Part shown: positions 1 to 5,281 of the stretch, in pieces
How positions within the stretch are numbered: the first letter of the stretch is position 1
Layout of the letters: each line of letters begins with the position of its first letter
DNA from: Actinomycetes bacterium
GTDB taxonomy: Bacteria; Actinomycetota; Actinomycetes; Mycobacteriales; Micromonosporaceae
DNA: 5,585 nucleotides
Direction of reading: 5' to 3'
Assembly (NCBI GenBank): GCA_023437285.1
Contig: JAEZGP010000197.1
Span: 1-5,585, forward strand
Translations under genes and position numbers: made by a program
The notes under the pieces: generated by a model
Databases searched by the model: none
Seen by the model: only the letters and a program-made list of their open reading frames with translations
What the model was told of the DNA's origin: nothing

Positions 1-636
1 CGCGCGGGCGTACCCGTGCTCGGTGACGGCCGGGCCGTGCCAGGCGACGTGGGTGACGAAGTCGCGCACGCGGGCGGGGGCCGCCGCCACGACGGCGCGG
101 ACCGCCTCGCCGTCGGTAGCGGCCGCCACGAGTGCCGCGAGCACCTCGCGCTTGAGCTTGCCGGCCGGCACCCGCCACGCGGTGGCGATGCCGTGCAGGT
201 CGCGGGCGGTGAGCTGGTTGTAGGCGTACTCCACGGGCGGGCCGAGCCGGTGCGGTTGCGGGTACGCCTCCAGCAGCGCGGGCGCGATGATGAGCGCGTC
301 GTCGTGGCGCCAGGCCAGCGCGTGGTCGGCGAGCCAGTCCAGGACGCCGACCAGGTCGGGGTCGTCGGGGGCCACGCCCAGCCCGTTGGCCACCCGGGTG
401 AGCGGCGCGGCCGGGCCGGCGTCGAGCGCCGCGACCATCTCGATGACCTGCGCGGCGGGCGTGGGCGAGGTGTAGAGCGCCGTCAGCGTGGCCGACCGGC
501 GCGACAGCCGGGAGGTCAGCTCGGTCAGGGTCCGGGCGGGCCGGGGCAGCCGGGCCTCGGCCCGGTTGGCGATGATGCGGGCCAGGGCGTCGGCGTCCAG
601 GCTGCTGAGCCAGGTGCCCAGGTCCGGGTTTGTCAT
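1..636 (-). CDS. Helicase-associated-domain protein (Helicase_C_3 / XPB-Ssl2-like family), N-terminal part, runs off left edge
   Basis: A minus-strand frame is open from an ATG at 636-634 to the window edge, giving 212 residues with no stop. GAGGGG at 650-645 sits 8 nt before the ATG and fixes the start. The protein opens MTNPDLGTWLSSLDADALA, followed by a region rich in Leu, Arg and Pro (roughly residues 20-50). This resembles the N-terminus of the large actinobacterial helicase-associated proteins, which typically begin with a WLxxLxxDxLAxLLxxRP-like motif. Residues about 50-130 look like winged-helix-type helical DNA-binding modules (for example VLDWLADHALAWRHDDALI). From memory of the family, such proteins are several hundred residues long and in mycobacteria one is encoded beside the XPB-type helicase; they are thought to act in DNA repair or with helicases, but the role is poorly defined. 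The C-terminal domain is outside the window, so the assignment rests on N-terminal resemblance only. It is divergent from the PadR gene. Confidence 0.68.
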   Translation of the reverse strand, partial: MTNPDLGTWLSSLDADALARIIANRAEARLPRPARTLTELTSRLSRRSATLTALYTSPTPAAQVIEMVAALDAGPAAPLTRVANGLGVAPDDPDLVGVLDWLADHALAWRHDDALIIAPALLEAYPQPHRLGPPVEYAYNQLTARDLHGIATAWRVPAGKLKREVLAALVAAATDGEAVRAVVAAAPARVRDFVTHVAWHGPAVTEHGYARA

Positions 637-642
637 CGTGGT

Positions 643-650
643 GTCCCCTC
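643..650 (-). promoter_or_regulatory. Ribosome binding site of the minus-strand gene
   Basis: On the minus strand GAGGGGAC lies just before the ATG at 636, with the GAGGGG core 8 nt from the start codon. This is a normal Shine-Dalgarno arrangement and is the main reason for choosing this start. No convincing -35/-10 pair was found further upstream; a CAGGAT-like hexamer exists but stands alone. Confidence 0.65.
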
Positions 651-719
651 GGGTCGCGTCAACGCGGCGGCCCCCATCCTGCCTGGCGGACATGCCGGCC
701 GCAGCGGACGCGCCAACGA

Positions 720-767
720 GTACCGCGACACGGGTACCCAAAATGTGAACGGCGTGTCGCCACGCCG
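720..767. repeat. Cluster of short, mutually exclusive inverted repeats
   Basis: Three pairings overlap here. GTACC (720-724) pairs with GGTAC (733-737) across 8 nt. CGGCGTG (750-756) pairs with CACGCCG (761-767) across a TCGC loop, a compact 7-bp hairpin. GCGACAC (725-731, the loop of the first) pairs with GTGTCGC (754-760, spanning stem and loop of the second). The third pairing cannot coexist with the hairpin at 750-767. No T-run follows, so this is not a classic terminator. It lies 85-130 bases upstream of the minus-strand ATG and could be an operator region; function is unknown and short repeats are frequent in GC-rich DNA. Confidence 0.4.
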
Positions 768-895
768 CCGGGGGGGACGATTTCTGATCTTTTCGGAGCG
801 GTACGGTATGCGAAGATTTATGCTGTTTACGAGGAGAATGCCCGCTACGACCCTTTGTCGGCTCCGCGATCATCGTCCACATGGGTCCTGACCGG

Positions 896-907
896 ACAGT
901 GCACTGT
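896..907. promoter_or_regulatory. Perfect 12-bp palindrome, candidate PadR operator
   Basis: ACAGTGCACTGT reads identically on both strands. It lies 57 bases before the chosen padR start (965). PadR-family proteins are dimeric winged-helix regulators that commonly bind dyad sites in their own promoters, so an autoregulatory operator is a reasonable guess. If translation began at the alternative ATG 911 the palindrome would end 3 bases before the start codon, leaving no room for a ribosome binding site; that is one reason for preferring 965. Binding itself is inference. Confidence 0.4.
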
Positions 908-964
908 GGAATGGATATTGCCGAAATCCTGGACACCCGGAGGGCGAAGTGGCAGCGTAGAGGC

Positions 965-1477
965 ATGGCAGATGGAGTCAACGCTACCGCGGCGGCCCTT
1001 CTCGGGCTGCTGCATGAGGGCCCGATGACGGGTGGACAGTTGATGGCGACGGCGGAGCGCCGGCTGGGGCCCTACTGGTCGATGACGCGCAGCCAGGTGT
1101 ACCGGGAGCTGCCCGCACTCGCCGACATGGGGTACGTGCGGGAGGGCAAGCCCGGTCCGCGGGCCAGCCAGCCCTACGTGATCACGCCCGCCGGCAAGCG
1201 CGCCTTCGCCCGGTGGCTGGCCGAGGAGCCGGGCCTGGAGTCGCTGCGCAACCCGACCGCCCTGCGGGTGGCGTTCGGTGCCCACCAGTCCCCGACCGCG
1301 CTCAAGAACCTCTACGTGTCCGCGACCGAGGAGCACACCGAGGCGCTCGCGGCCGTCCGGGAGCAGATCAAGCAGGCCAAGGCCGAGGGCGACGGCTATG
1401 GCGTCGCCGCGCTGGACTTCGCGGTGGCCTACCACAAGGCCGCGCTGAACTGGCTCAAGAGCGTCCCGGCCAAGTGA
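965..1477 (+). CDS. PadR-family transcriptional regulator
   Basis: A 170-residue protein from ATG 965. The N-terminal winged helix is typical of Pad[17 protein letters not shown] (residues about 11-26), then [20 protein letters not shown] (recognition helix region) and the wing ending [17 protein letters not shown] (about 70-85). The C-terminal half ([12 protein letters not shown] to [13 protein letters not shown]) matches the helical dimerisation region of the family. PadR proteins usually repress nearby genes and respond to small molecules; neither target nor ligand is evident here. The start is uncertain: the frame stays open upstream, with ATGs at 911 (188 residues) and 881 (198 residues), none with a good ribosome binding site. 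The 911-964 stretch contains AGG and AGA codons, rare in such genomes, and the 965 start gives the short lead-in before ALLGLL usual in PadR. It ends 49 bases before prfB and is transcribed in the same direction. Confidence 0.85.
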   Translation: MADGVNATAAALLGLLHEGPMTGGQLMATAERRLGPYWSMTRSQVYRELPALADMGYVREGKPGPRASQPYVITPAGKRAFARWLAEEPGLESLRNPTALRVAFGAHQSPTALKNLYVSATEEHTEALAAVREQIKQAKAEGDGYGVAALDFAVAYHKAALNWLKSVPAK

Positions 1478-1512
1478 GGCGCGGGTCGCGAGCCATGATC
1501 ACAATAGCCGGC

Positions 1513-1526
1513 TAGGCTTGCTGCTC
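1513..1526 (+). promoter_or_regulatory. Leaderless-type -10 promoter element of prfB
   Basis: TAGGCT at 1513-1518 fits the actinobacterial TAnnnT -10 box. Exactly 8 bases follow before GTG 1527, so transcription would begin at or next to the start codon. No Shine-Dalgarno sequence precedes the GTG and no clear -35 box is visible at 16-18 bp spacing. The same layout occurs before ftsE. Confidence 0.55.
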
Positions 1527-2645
1527 GTGACCACTGCCGACCTTGCTGACAAGCTCAAGGAACTCGACGCCACCCTGCGCAACATCGAGACCGTCCTGGA
1601 CCTCGACAAGATGCGCCGGGAGAAGGCCGACCTCGAGGAGCAGGCCGGCGCACCCGATCTCTGGGACGACCAGGCGCGGGCCCAGCAGGTGACCTCCCGC
1701 CTCTCCTACGTCGGTGGTGAGATCAACAAGCTGGAGCGGCTGCGTTCCCGGCTCGACGACGCCGTCGTCCTGCTGGAACTCGCCGAGTCCGAGAACGACG
1801 CCGCGTCGGCCGCCGAGGCCGGAACCGAGGTGGTCGCGCTGGAGAAGGCCGTCGAGGAGCTCGAGGTCCGGACCCTGCTGTCCGGGGAGTACGACCCCCG
1901 CGAGGCGCTCGTCACGATCCGCTCCGGCGCGGGCGGCGTGGACGCCGCGGACTTCGCCGAGATGCTGCTGCGCATGTACCTGCGCTGGGCCGAACGGCAC
2001 GGGTACGGCACCGACGTCTACGACACCTCGTACGCGGAGGAGGCCGGTCTCAAGTCGGCCACCTTCGCCGTCAAGTCGCCCTACGCGTACGGCACGCTGT
2101 CGGTCGAGGCCGGCACCCACCGGCTCGTGCGGATCAGCCCGTTCGACAACCAGGGGCGCCGGCAGACCAGCTTCGCCGCCGTCGAGGTCGTCCCAGTCGT
2201 CGAACAGACCGACGAGATCGACATTCCGGACGACGACCTGCGCGTGGACGTCTACCGCTCGTCCGGCCCCGGCGGGCAGGGCGTCAACACGACCGACTCC
2301 GCGGTGCGGCTGACCCACCTCCCCACCGGGATCGTCGTCAGCTGCCAGAACGAGCGCTCCCAACTGCAGAACAAGGCCACCGCCATGAGCGTGCTGAAGG
2401 CGAAGCTGCTCGCGGTGAAGCGCGCCGAGGAGCAGGCCAAGATGGACCAGCTGCGTGGCGACGTGGCGGGGTCCTGGGGTGATCAGATGCGCTCCTATGT
2501 GCTACACCCGTACCAGATGGTGAAGGATCTTCGTACCGAGTACGAGACCGGCAATCCGACGGCCGTCTTCGACGGCGACATCGACGGGTTCATCGAGGCG
2601 GGCATCCGGTGGCGTAAGCAGAACCAACTCGCGGCGGCGGCGTAG
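1527..2645 (+). CDS. prfB: Peptide chain release factor 2 (RF2)
   Basis: RF2 recognises UGA and UAA stop codons in the ribosomal A site and triggers release of the finished protein. The 372-residue product is full length for the family. The N-terminal helical domain (about 1-110) includes a segment like [22 protein letters not shown] (133-147) is the conserved class I release-factor segment. The RF2-specific stop-codon tripeptide SPF is at 204-206 in [15 protein letters not shown], and the catalytic GGQ is at 249-251 in [20 protein letters not shown] rather than PxT separates it from RF1. GTG 1527 was chosen because it follows a -10 box by 8 nt and gives [10 protein letters not shown]; a TTG at 1518 would add three residues. 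The reading frame is continuous, without the internal UGA frameshift site known from E. coli prfB. It is followed after 55 bases by the Rrf2 gene, with which it may be co-transcribed. Confidence 0.97.
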   Translation: MTTADLADKLKELDATLRNIETVLDLDKMRREKADLEEQAGAPDLWDDQARAQQVTSRLSYVGGEINKLERLRSRLDDAVVLLELAESENDAASAAEAGTEVVALEKAVEELEVRTLLSGEYDPREALVTIRSGAGGVDAADFAEMLLRMYLRWAERHGYGTDVYDTSYAEEAGLKSATFAVKSPYAYGTLSVEAGTHRLVRISPFDNQGRRQTSFAAVEVVPVVEQTDEIDIPDDDLRVDVYRSSGPGGQGVNTTDSAVRLTHLPTGIVVSCQNERSQLQNKATAMSVLKAKLLAVKRAEEQAKMDQLRGDVAGSWGDQMRSYVLHPYQMVKDLRTEYETGNPTAVFDGDIDGFIEAGIRWRKQNQLAAAA

Positions 2646-2687
2646 CCGGCCGCGGGACCGAAATGGCGGCGGCGCCGAACGCCGCCC

Positions 2688-2695
2688 GGAGGAGG
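2688..2695 (+). promoter_or_regulatory. Strong ribosome binding site of the Rrf2-family gene
   Basis: GGAGGAGG lies 5 to 12 bases before GTG 2701; the GGAGG core at 2688-2692 has an 8-nt spacing. This fixes the GTG start. It contrasts with the leaderless starts of prfB and ftsE and suggests translation from within a longer, probably prfB-containing, transcript. Confidence 0.75.
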
Positions 2696-2700
2696 GGCCA

Positions 2701-3156
2701 GTGCAGGTCTCGGCGCGTGGGGACTACGCGGTCCGCGCGGCATTGACGCTGGCGGCGGCCTACCCCGCGACGGTTTCCGCGCAGGCGCTCGCGACCGAGC
2801 AGCAGATGCCCCGCAAGTTCCTCGAGGCGATCCTCGCCGACCTGCGCCGCGCCGGCGTGGTGCAGAGCACCCGCGGCGTCGACGGCGGGTACACGCTGTC
2901 CAAGCCGCCCGGCGAGGTCATGGTCGGCCAGATCCTGCGCGCCGTCGACGGGCCACTTGCCGGGGTGCGCGGCCAGCGCCCCGAGGAGACCGCCTACCCC
3001 GGCGCGGCGCAGCACCTGCCGCACCTGTGGGTGGCGGTGCGCGCGTCGGTGCGCCGGGTGCTCGACGAGGTCAGCCTCGCCGAACTGGTGCGTGGCCGGC
3101 TGCCGGCGCACGTACGGCGACTCCTCGCCGACCACGAGGCCTGGCAGTCTCGCTGA
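2701..3156 (+). CDS. Rrf2-family transcriptional regulator lacking iron-sulfur cysteines
   Basis: A 151-residue protein with the hallmark Rrf2 start MQVSARGDYAVRAALTLA, a helix-turn-helix (about 25-51, containing MPRKFLEAILADLRRAGVV) and the wing motif RGVDGGYTLSKPP (58-70), followed by the ILRAVDGPLAGVRG segment. Rrf2 proteins such as IscR, NsrR and RsrR are dimeric DNA-binding regulators that often sense iron-sulfur status, nitric oxide or redox through a cluster held by three cysteines in the region after residue 90. This protein has no cysteine anywhere, so it cannot bind a cluster in that way, and its signal is unknown. It begins 55 bases after prfB with a strong ribosome binding site, so it is probably read from the prfB transcript. 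The AT-richer ftsE promoter region lies directly downstream, making autoregulation or control of ftsEX possible, though nothing here proves it. Confidence 0.9.
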   Translation: MQVSARGDYAVRAALTLAAAYPATVSAQALATEQQMPRKFLEAILADLRRAGVVQSTRGVDGGYTLSKPPGEVMVGQILRAVDGPLAGVRGQRPEETAYPGAAQHLPHLWVAVRASVRRVLDEVSLAELVRGRLPAHVRRLLADHEAWQSR

Positions 3157-3176
3157 CGTACCGTTACTTCTTCGTT

Positions 3177-3195
3177 CCTAAGAGCAATTCTTTGG
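3177..3195. promoter_or_regulatory. AT-rich imperfect dyad upstream of ftsE
   Basis: CCTAAGA (3177-3183) and TCTTTGG (3189-3195) form an inverted repeat with one T/T mismatch around a GCAAT centre. It lies in one of the more AT-rich patches of the window, between the Rrf2 stop codon and the ftsE promoter. A 19-base AT-rich dyad is the right size for an operator, and the Rrf2 regulator is the nearest candidate ligand. As a terminator it would be weak, since the stem is short and no run of Ts follows. Function is inferred from position only. Confidence 0.35.
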
Positions 3196-3259
3196 GCGTA
3201 CGGGCGTCCGCGTTTTCAGCGCTTTTGCGGCCGAAACCTGCGCAACCGGGCACGTGGAC

Positions 3260-3295
3260 TTGGCGGTTCAGTGACACGGCGTAGACTCACCACCC
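3260..3295 (+). promoter_or_regulatory. Promoter of ftsE, leaderless type
   Basis: TAGACT at 3282-3287 is a good TAnnnT -10 box, followed by exactly 8 bases and then GTG 3296. TTGGCG at 3260-3265 is a possible -35 box with a 16-bp spacer. No Shine-Dalgarno sequence precedes the GTG. The geometry is the same as for prfB, so the ftsE message probably starts at its initiation codon and ftsEX is not dependent on read-through from prfB. Confidence 0.6.
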
Positions 3296-3976
3296 GTGAT
3301 TGCGCTTGAGCACGTGACGAAGACCTACCCCAAGGCGTCGCGCCCTTCCCTCAACGACGTCTCGGTCACCATGGAGAAGGGCGAGTTCGTCTTCTTCATT
3401 GGACCTTCCGGCTCCGGCAAGTCCACGTTCATCAAGCTCCTCCTGCGCGAGGTGCAGCCCACCAAGGGCAAGATCATGGTGAACGGTCGTGACCTCGGAC
3501 ATATGCGTTCGTGGCGCGTGCCGCACTTCCGGCGCTCCATCGGCTGCGTATTCCAGGACTTCCGCCTGCTGCCCAACCGCACGGCGTACGAGAACGTCGC
3601 CTTCGCCCTCGAGGTGATCGGCAAGACGCAGGCCGTGGCCCGGCGGGTCGTACCCGAGGTGCTCGAACTGGTCGGCCTCGGCGGCAAGGAGCACCGGTAC
3701 CCCCACGAGCTGTCGGGCGGTGAGCAGCAGCGCGTCGCGGTCGCCCGAGCGTTCGTGAACCGGCCGCTCATCCTGCTCGCCGACGAGCCCACGGGAAACC
3801 TGGACCCGGACACCTCGATCGAGATCATGCGACTCCTCGACCGGATCAACCGGACCGGCACCACGGTCGTGATGGTGACTCACGACTCGAACATCGTGAA
3901 CCAGATGCGCCGCCGCGTCGTCGAGATCGAGGCCGGCAAGATCGTTCGTGACCAGCCCCGGGGCGTCTACGGCTGA
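3296..3976 (+). CDS. ftsE: Cell division ATP-binding protein FtsE
   Basis: Cytoplasmic ATPase of the FtsEX type VII ABC complex; ATP binding and hydrolysis by FtsE drives FtsX to activate peptidoglycan hydrolysis during division. The 226-residue length is normal. All nucleotide-binding motifs are present: Walker [10 protein letters not shown] (36-44), Q-loop CVFQDFRLL (84-92), ABC signature LSGGEQQ (139-145), Walker B LILLADEP (158-165), D-loop GNLD (167-170) and the switch histidine in VTHD (194-197). The [20 protein letters not shown] stretch is characteristic of FtsE among ABC ATPases. The start is a GTG with no ribosome binding site but with a -10 box 8 nt upstream. ftsX follows after 36 bases, so the two are almost certainly co-transcribed. 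Confidence 0.97.
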   Translation: MIALEHVTKTYPKASRPSLNDVSVTMEKGEFVFFIGPSGSGKSTFIKLLLREVQPTKGKIMVNGRDLGHMRSWRVPHFRRSIGCVFQDFRLLPNRTAYENVAFALEVIGKTQAVARRVVPEVLELVGLGGKEHRYPHELSGGEQQRVAVARAFVNRPLILLADEPTGNLDPDTSIEIMRLLDRINRTGTTVVMVTHDSNIVNQMRRRVVEIEAGKIVRDQPRGVYG

Positions 3977-4012
3977 CGGCCGGACCAGAGAAGGCGGGAA
4001 GGATCCCACCCG

Positions 4013-4888
4013 ATGCGTATCAAGTACGTCCTGTCCGAGGTGCTCACCGGACTGTGGCGAAACGTGACCATGACCATCGCGATGATCATCACGATGGCCG
4101 TGTCACTCACCCTGGTCGGCGCGAGCCTGCTGATGTTCATGCAGGTCAACCTGATGAAGGACTTCTACTACGAGCAGATCGAGGTCACGGTCTTCCTCAA
4201 GAACGACGCGACCCAACCGCAGAAGGACGCGATCAACGCGGCCCTGCAGGGCGACGAGCTCGTGGAGAAGTTCGAATTCGAGACGCGCGAACAGGCGCAC
4301 GCCCGGTTCAGTGAGATCTTCAAGGACGCCCCGGACCTGGTCGCCTCCACCAAGGTCGACTCGCTGCCCGAGTCGTACCGCGTGAAGCTCAAGGACCCCG
4401 GCAGGTTCAGCGAGATCGAGGCGAAGTTCCAGACCATGGAGGGCGTCGACGAGATCGTCGACCAGAAAGCGCTGCTCTCCAAGGTCTTCTCGGTCATCAG
4501 TTCGCTGCAGAAACTGGCCCTCATCATCGCCATCGTGCAGGGCGTCGCGGCCCTCCTCCTGGTGATCAACACAATCCAGGTGGCCGCCTACAGCAAACGG
4601 CGCGAGGTTGCCGTCATGAAACTCGTCGGTGCCTCAAACTGGTTCATCCAGGCCCCCTTCGTCCTGGAGGCCGTGGCGGCGGGCCTCATCGGCGCGGTCA
4701 TCGCGTACGTCATCCTGATCTGTTCCAAGATCTTCGTCATCGACGGCACGCTGAAACCGCTCACCACATTGCTGCTCGACGTCCCCTGGAGCAACGTCCA
4801 CCTGGTCTTCCCCGCCATAGCCGGCGTGGCCGTCCTGATCAGCTCGATCACCGGCTGGGTGGCCCTGCGCTTCTACATCAAGGTCTGA
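4013..4888 (+). CDS. ftsX: Cell division membrane protein FtsX
   Basis: Membrane partner of FtsE; it passes the ATPase signal across the membrane to extracellular cell-wall hydrolases or their activators. The 291-residue protein has the standard layout: short cytoplasmic N-terminus (MRIKYVLSEVLTGLWRN), helix 1 (about 20-44), a large external domain (about 45-165, with IEVTVFLKNDATQPQ and SLPESYRVKLKDP), helix 2 (168-190), a conserved cytoplasmic loop (KRREVAVMKLVGASNWFIQ, 195-213), helix 3 (about 214-243) and helix 4 (about 262-285), ending RFYIKV. ATG 4013 has GGAAGGA at 3997-4003, 9 nt upstream. The external loop is the part that would contact the secreted partner, possibly the protein encoded from 5282. 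A 393-base non-coding spacer with hairpin repeats follows the stop codon. Confidence 0.96.
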   Translation: MRIKYVLSEVLTGLWRNVTMTIAMIITMAVSLTLVGASLLMFMQVNLMKDFYYEQIEVTVFLKNDATQPQKDAINAALQGDELVEKFEFETREQAHARFSEIFKDAPDLVASTKVDSLPESYRVKLKDPGRFSEIEAKFQTMEGVDEIVDQKALLSKVFSVISSLQKLALIIAIVQGVAALLLVINTIQVAAYSKRREVAVMKLVGASNWFIQAPFVLEAVAAGLIGAVIAYVILICSKIFVIDGTLKPLTTLLLDVPWSNVHLVFPAIAGVAVLISSITGWVALRFYIKV

Positions 4889-4930
4889 CACCCCACCCAC
4901 CCGCAAGCCCCGAGCGCACGCCCTCACGGC

Positions 4931-5023
4931 CGTCCGTCCGGCGGTTTGGACAGTTACGCGTGGAATATCGGCGCGCATTACGCGCGTAACTGTCCAAACA
5001 TGCGCTTGAGCCGCAGGCGGTCG
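4931..5023. repeat. 93-bp repeat unit, copy A, with perfect 17-bp hairpin (4944-4999)
   Basis: The unit begins CGTCCGTCCGGCGGTTTGGA and recurs 93 bp downstream. Its core is an inverted repeat: left arm 4944-4960 (GTTTGGACAGTTACGCG) and right arm 4983-4999 (CGCGTAACTGTCCAAAC) match at 17 of 17 positions. Inside, TGGAAT (4961-4966) can pair with ATTACG (4977-4982), with one G/A mismatch and one T/G wobble. This gives a stem of about 23 positions and a 10-base loop containing GCGC. No T-run follows the right arm, so it is not a standard intrinsic terminator. It could be a REP/MITE-like dispersed element, an RNA processing or stability element, or a protein-binding dyad. Confidence 0.85.
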
Positions 5024-5093
5024 CGTCCGTCCGGCGGTTTGGACGGTTGCGCGTGGAATAGGGGCGCCGCATTACACGCGAAACTGTCCAAAT
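5024..5093. repeat. Repeat unit, copy B, with imperfect hairpin (5037-5093)
   Basis: Direct repeat of copy A: about 62 of 69 aligned positions are identical over 5024-5092, with one inserted base in the loop, and weaker similarity (GCTTGGGC against GCTTGAGC) continues past the right arm. The arms are 5037-5053 and 5077-5093. Read as plus-strand RNA they give 14 Watson-Crick pairs, two G-U wobbles and one G/A mismatch. The inner stem TGGAAT (5054-5059) with ATTACA (5071-5076) is kept, including the same G/A mismatch as copy A. The loop is 11 bases. Confidence 0.8.
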
Positions 5094-5115
5094 GTTGGCT
5101 TGGGCTGCCCTCGGC

Positions 5116-5165
5116 GGGGCGCGGGGGCGGGGGGGGGGGGCGCGGATACGGGGCGGGGCGCGGGG
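5116..5165 (+). other. G-rich tract with 12-G run, potential G-quadruplex
   Basis: G runs of four or more occur at 5116-5119, 5123-5127, 5129-5140 (12 Gs), 5150-5153, 5155-5158 and 5162-5165, separated by 1 to 9 bases. This satisfies the usual pattern for intramolecular G-quadruplexes on the plus strand, in DNA or in any transcript reading into the downstream gene. It lies 117-166 bases before GTG 5282. The 12-G homopolymer is also a candidate for length variation by slippage, or for sequencing error. Confidence 0.7.
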
Positions 5166-5281
5166 CGGCGCGGTGAGAACAGGGCCGGGGCGAATCTCAA
5201 GGGTGTCATTTCGGGCGAAACGGTCGTTAGTCACTGCGGGCGGCGCTATCCGGGGCCGCGTGGGCCAGGAAACGGTGGGCA

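Larger units (their letters stand above)
637..964. other. Divergent intergenic region between helicase-like gene and padR
   Basis: These 328 bases separate the two divergent genes. From left to right they hold the ribosome binding site of the minus-strand gene (643-650), a cluster of short inverted repeats (720-767), a run of seven Gs (770-776), a comparatively AT-rich patch (about 781-838) that probably carries promoter elements, and a perfect 12-bp palindrome (896-907). An 18-codon frame at 838-891 has GAGGAG only a base or two before its ATG, too close to be convincing as a translated leader. No RNA gene was recognised. Confidence 0.55.
4889..5281. other. ftsX-to-peptidase spacer with hairpin repeats and G-rich tract
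   Basis: No gene is supported in these 393 bases. They contain a pyrimidine-rich stretch after the ftsX stop (4889-4930), two diverged copies of a hairpin-forming repeat (4931-5093), a short region leading into an extremely G-rich tract (5116-5165), and about 115 bases before the next gene that include a small TTTCG/CGAAA inverted repeat (5209-5220) and AGGA at 5267-5270, 11 nt before GTG 5282. A TTAGTC hexamer (5228-5233) could be a -10 box but has no convincing -35. Frames across this region on both strands look like chance frames of GC-rich DNA. Confidence 0.6.

Noticed and set aside
838..891. An 18-codon frame behind GAGGAG, a possible leader peptide of padR
   Set aside because: The GAGGAG is only 1-2 bases from the ATG, the peptide (MPATTLCRLRDHRPHGS) has no regulatory codon run, and no attenuator hairpin with a T-run follows.
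16..891. Long plus-strand frame of 291 residues over the left end
   Set aside because: It is the antisense shadow of the minus-strand gene: Gly/Arg/Val-rich low-complexity sequence, and it continues through non-coding DNA.
1512..2363. Minus-strand 283-residue frame antisense to prfB
   Set aside because: It is a shadow of the prfB codon pattern; the plus-strand RF2 has all family motifs.
3287..4009. Minus-strand 240-residue frame antisense to ftsE
   Set aside because: It mirrors ftsE, is rich in Asp/His/Arg as expected of antisense frames, and has no recognisable domain.
4944..5093. Hairpins read as intrinsic terminators after ftsX
   Set aside because: Neither right arm is followed by a run of Ts; the downstream sequences are CATGCGC and GTTGGC. 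A factor-dependent or processing role remains open.
4931..5093. The two repeats as a minimal CRISPR array
   Set aside because: Only two copies exist, similarity extends through the whole 69-base core including the would-be spacer, and no cas gene is nearby.
4878..5234. Minus-strand 118-residue frame with an internal 31-residue repeat (PYSTRNRPNRRTD-like)
   Set aside because: The protein repeat merely reflects the 93-bp DNA repeat, whose period is a multiple of three. Composition is Arg/Pro-rich as in chance frames of GC-rich DNA, and part of it reads through the poly-C complement of the G tract.
5204..5240. MtrA-type direct-repeat box upstream of the exported protein
   Set aside because: GTCAT and GTTAG/GTCAC-like words occur but not with the spacing of a GTnAC direct repeat.
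5191..5281. A c-di-AMP (ydaO-type) riboswitch before the cell-wall gene, as known for some actinobacterial hydrolases
   Set aside because: The conserved riboswitch blocks could not be found; only a short TTTCG/CGAAA inverted repeat is visible.
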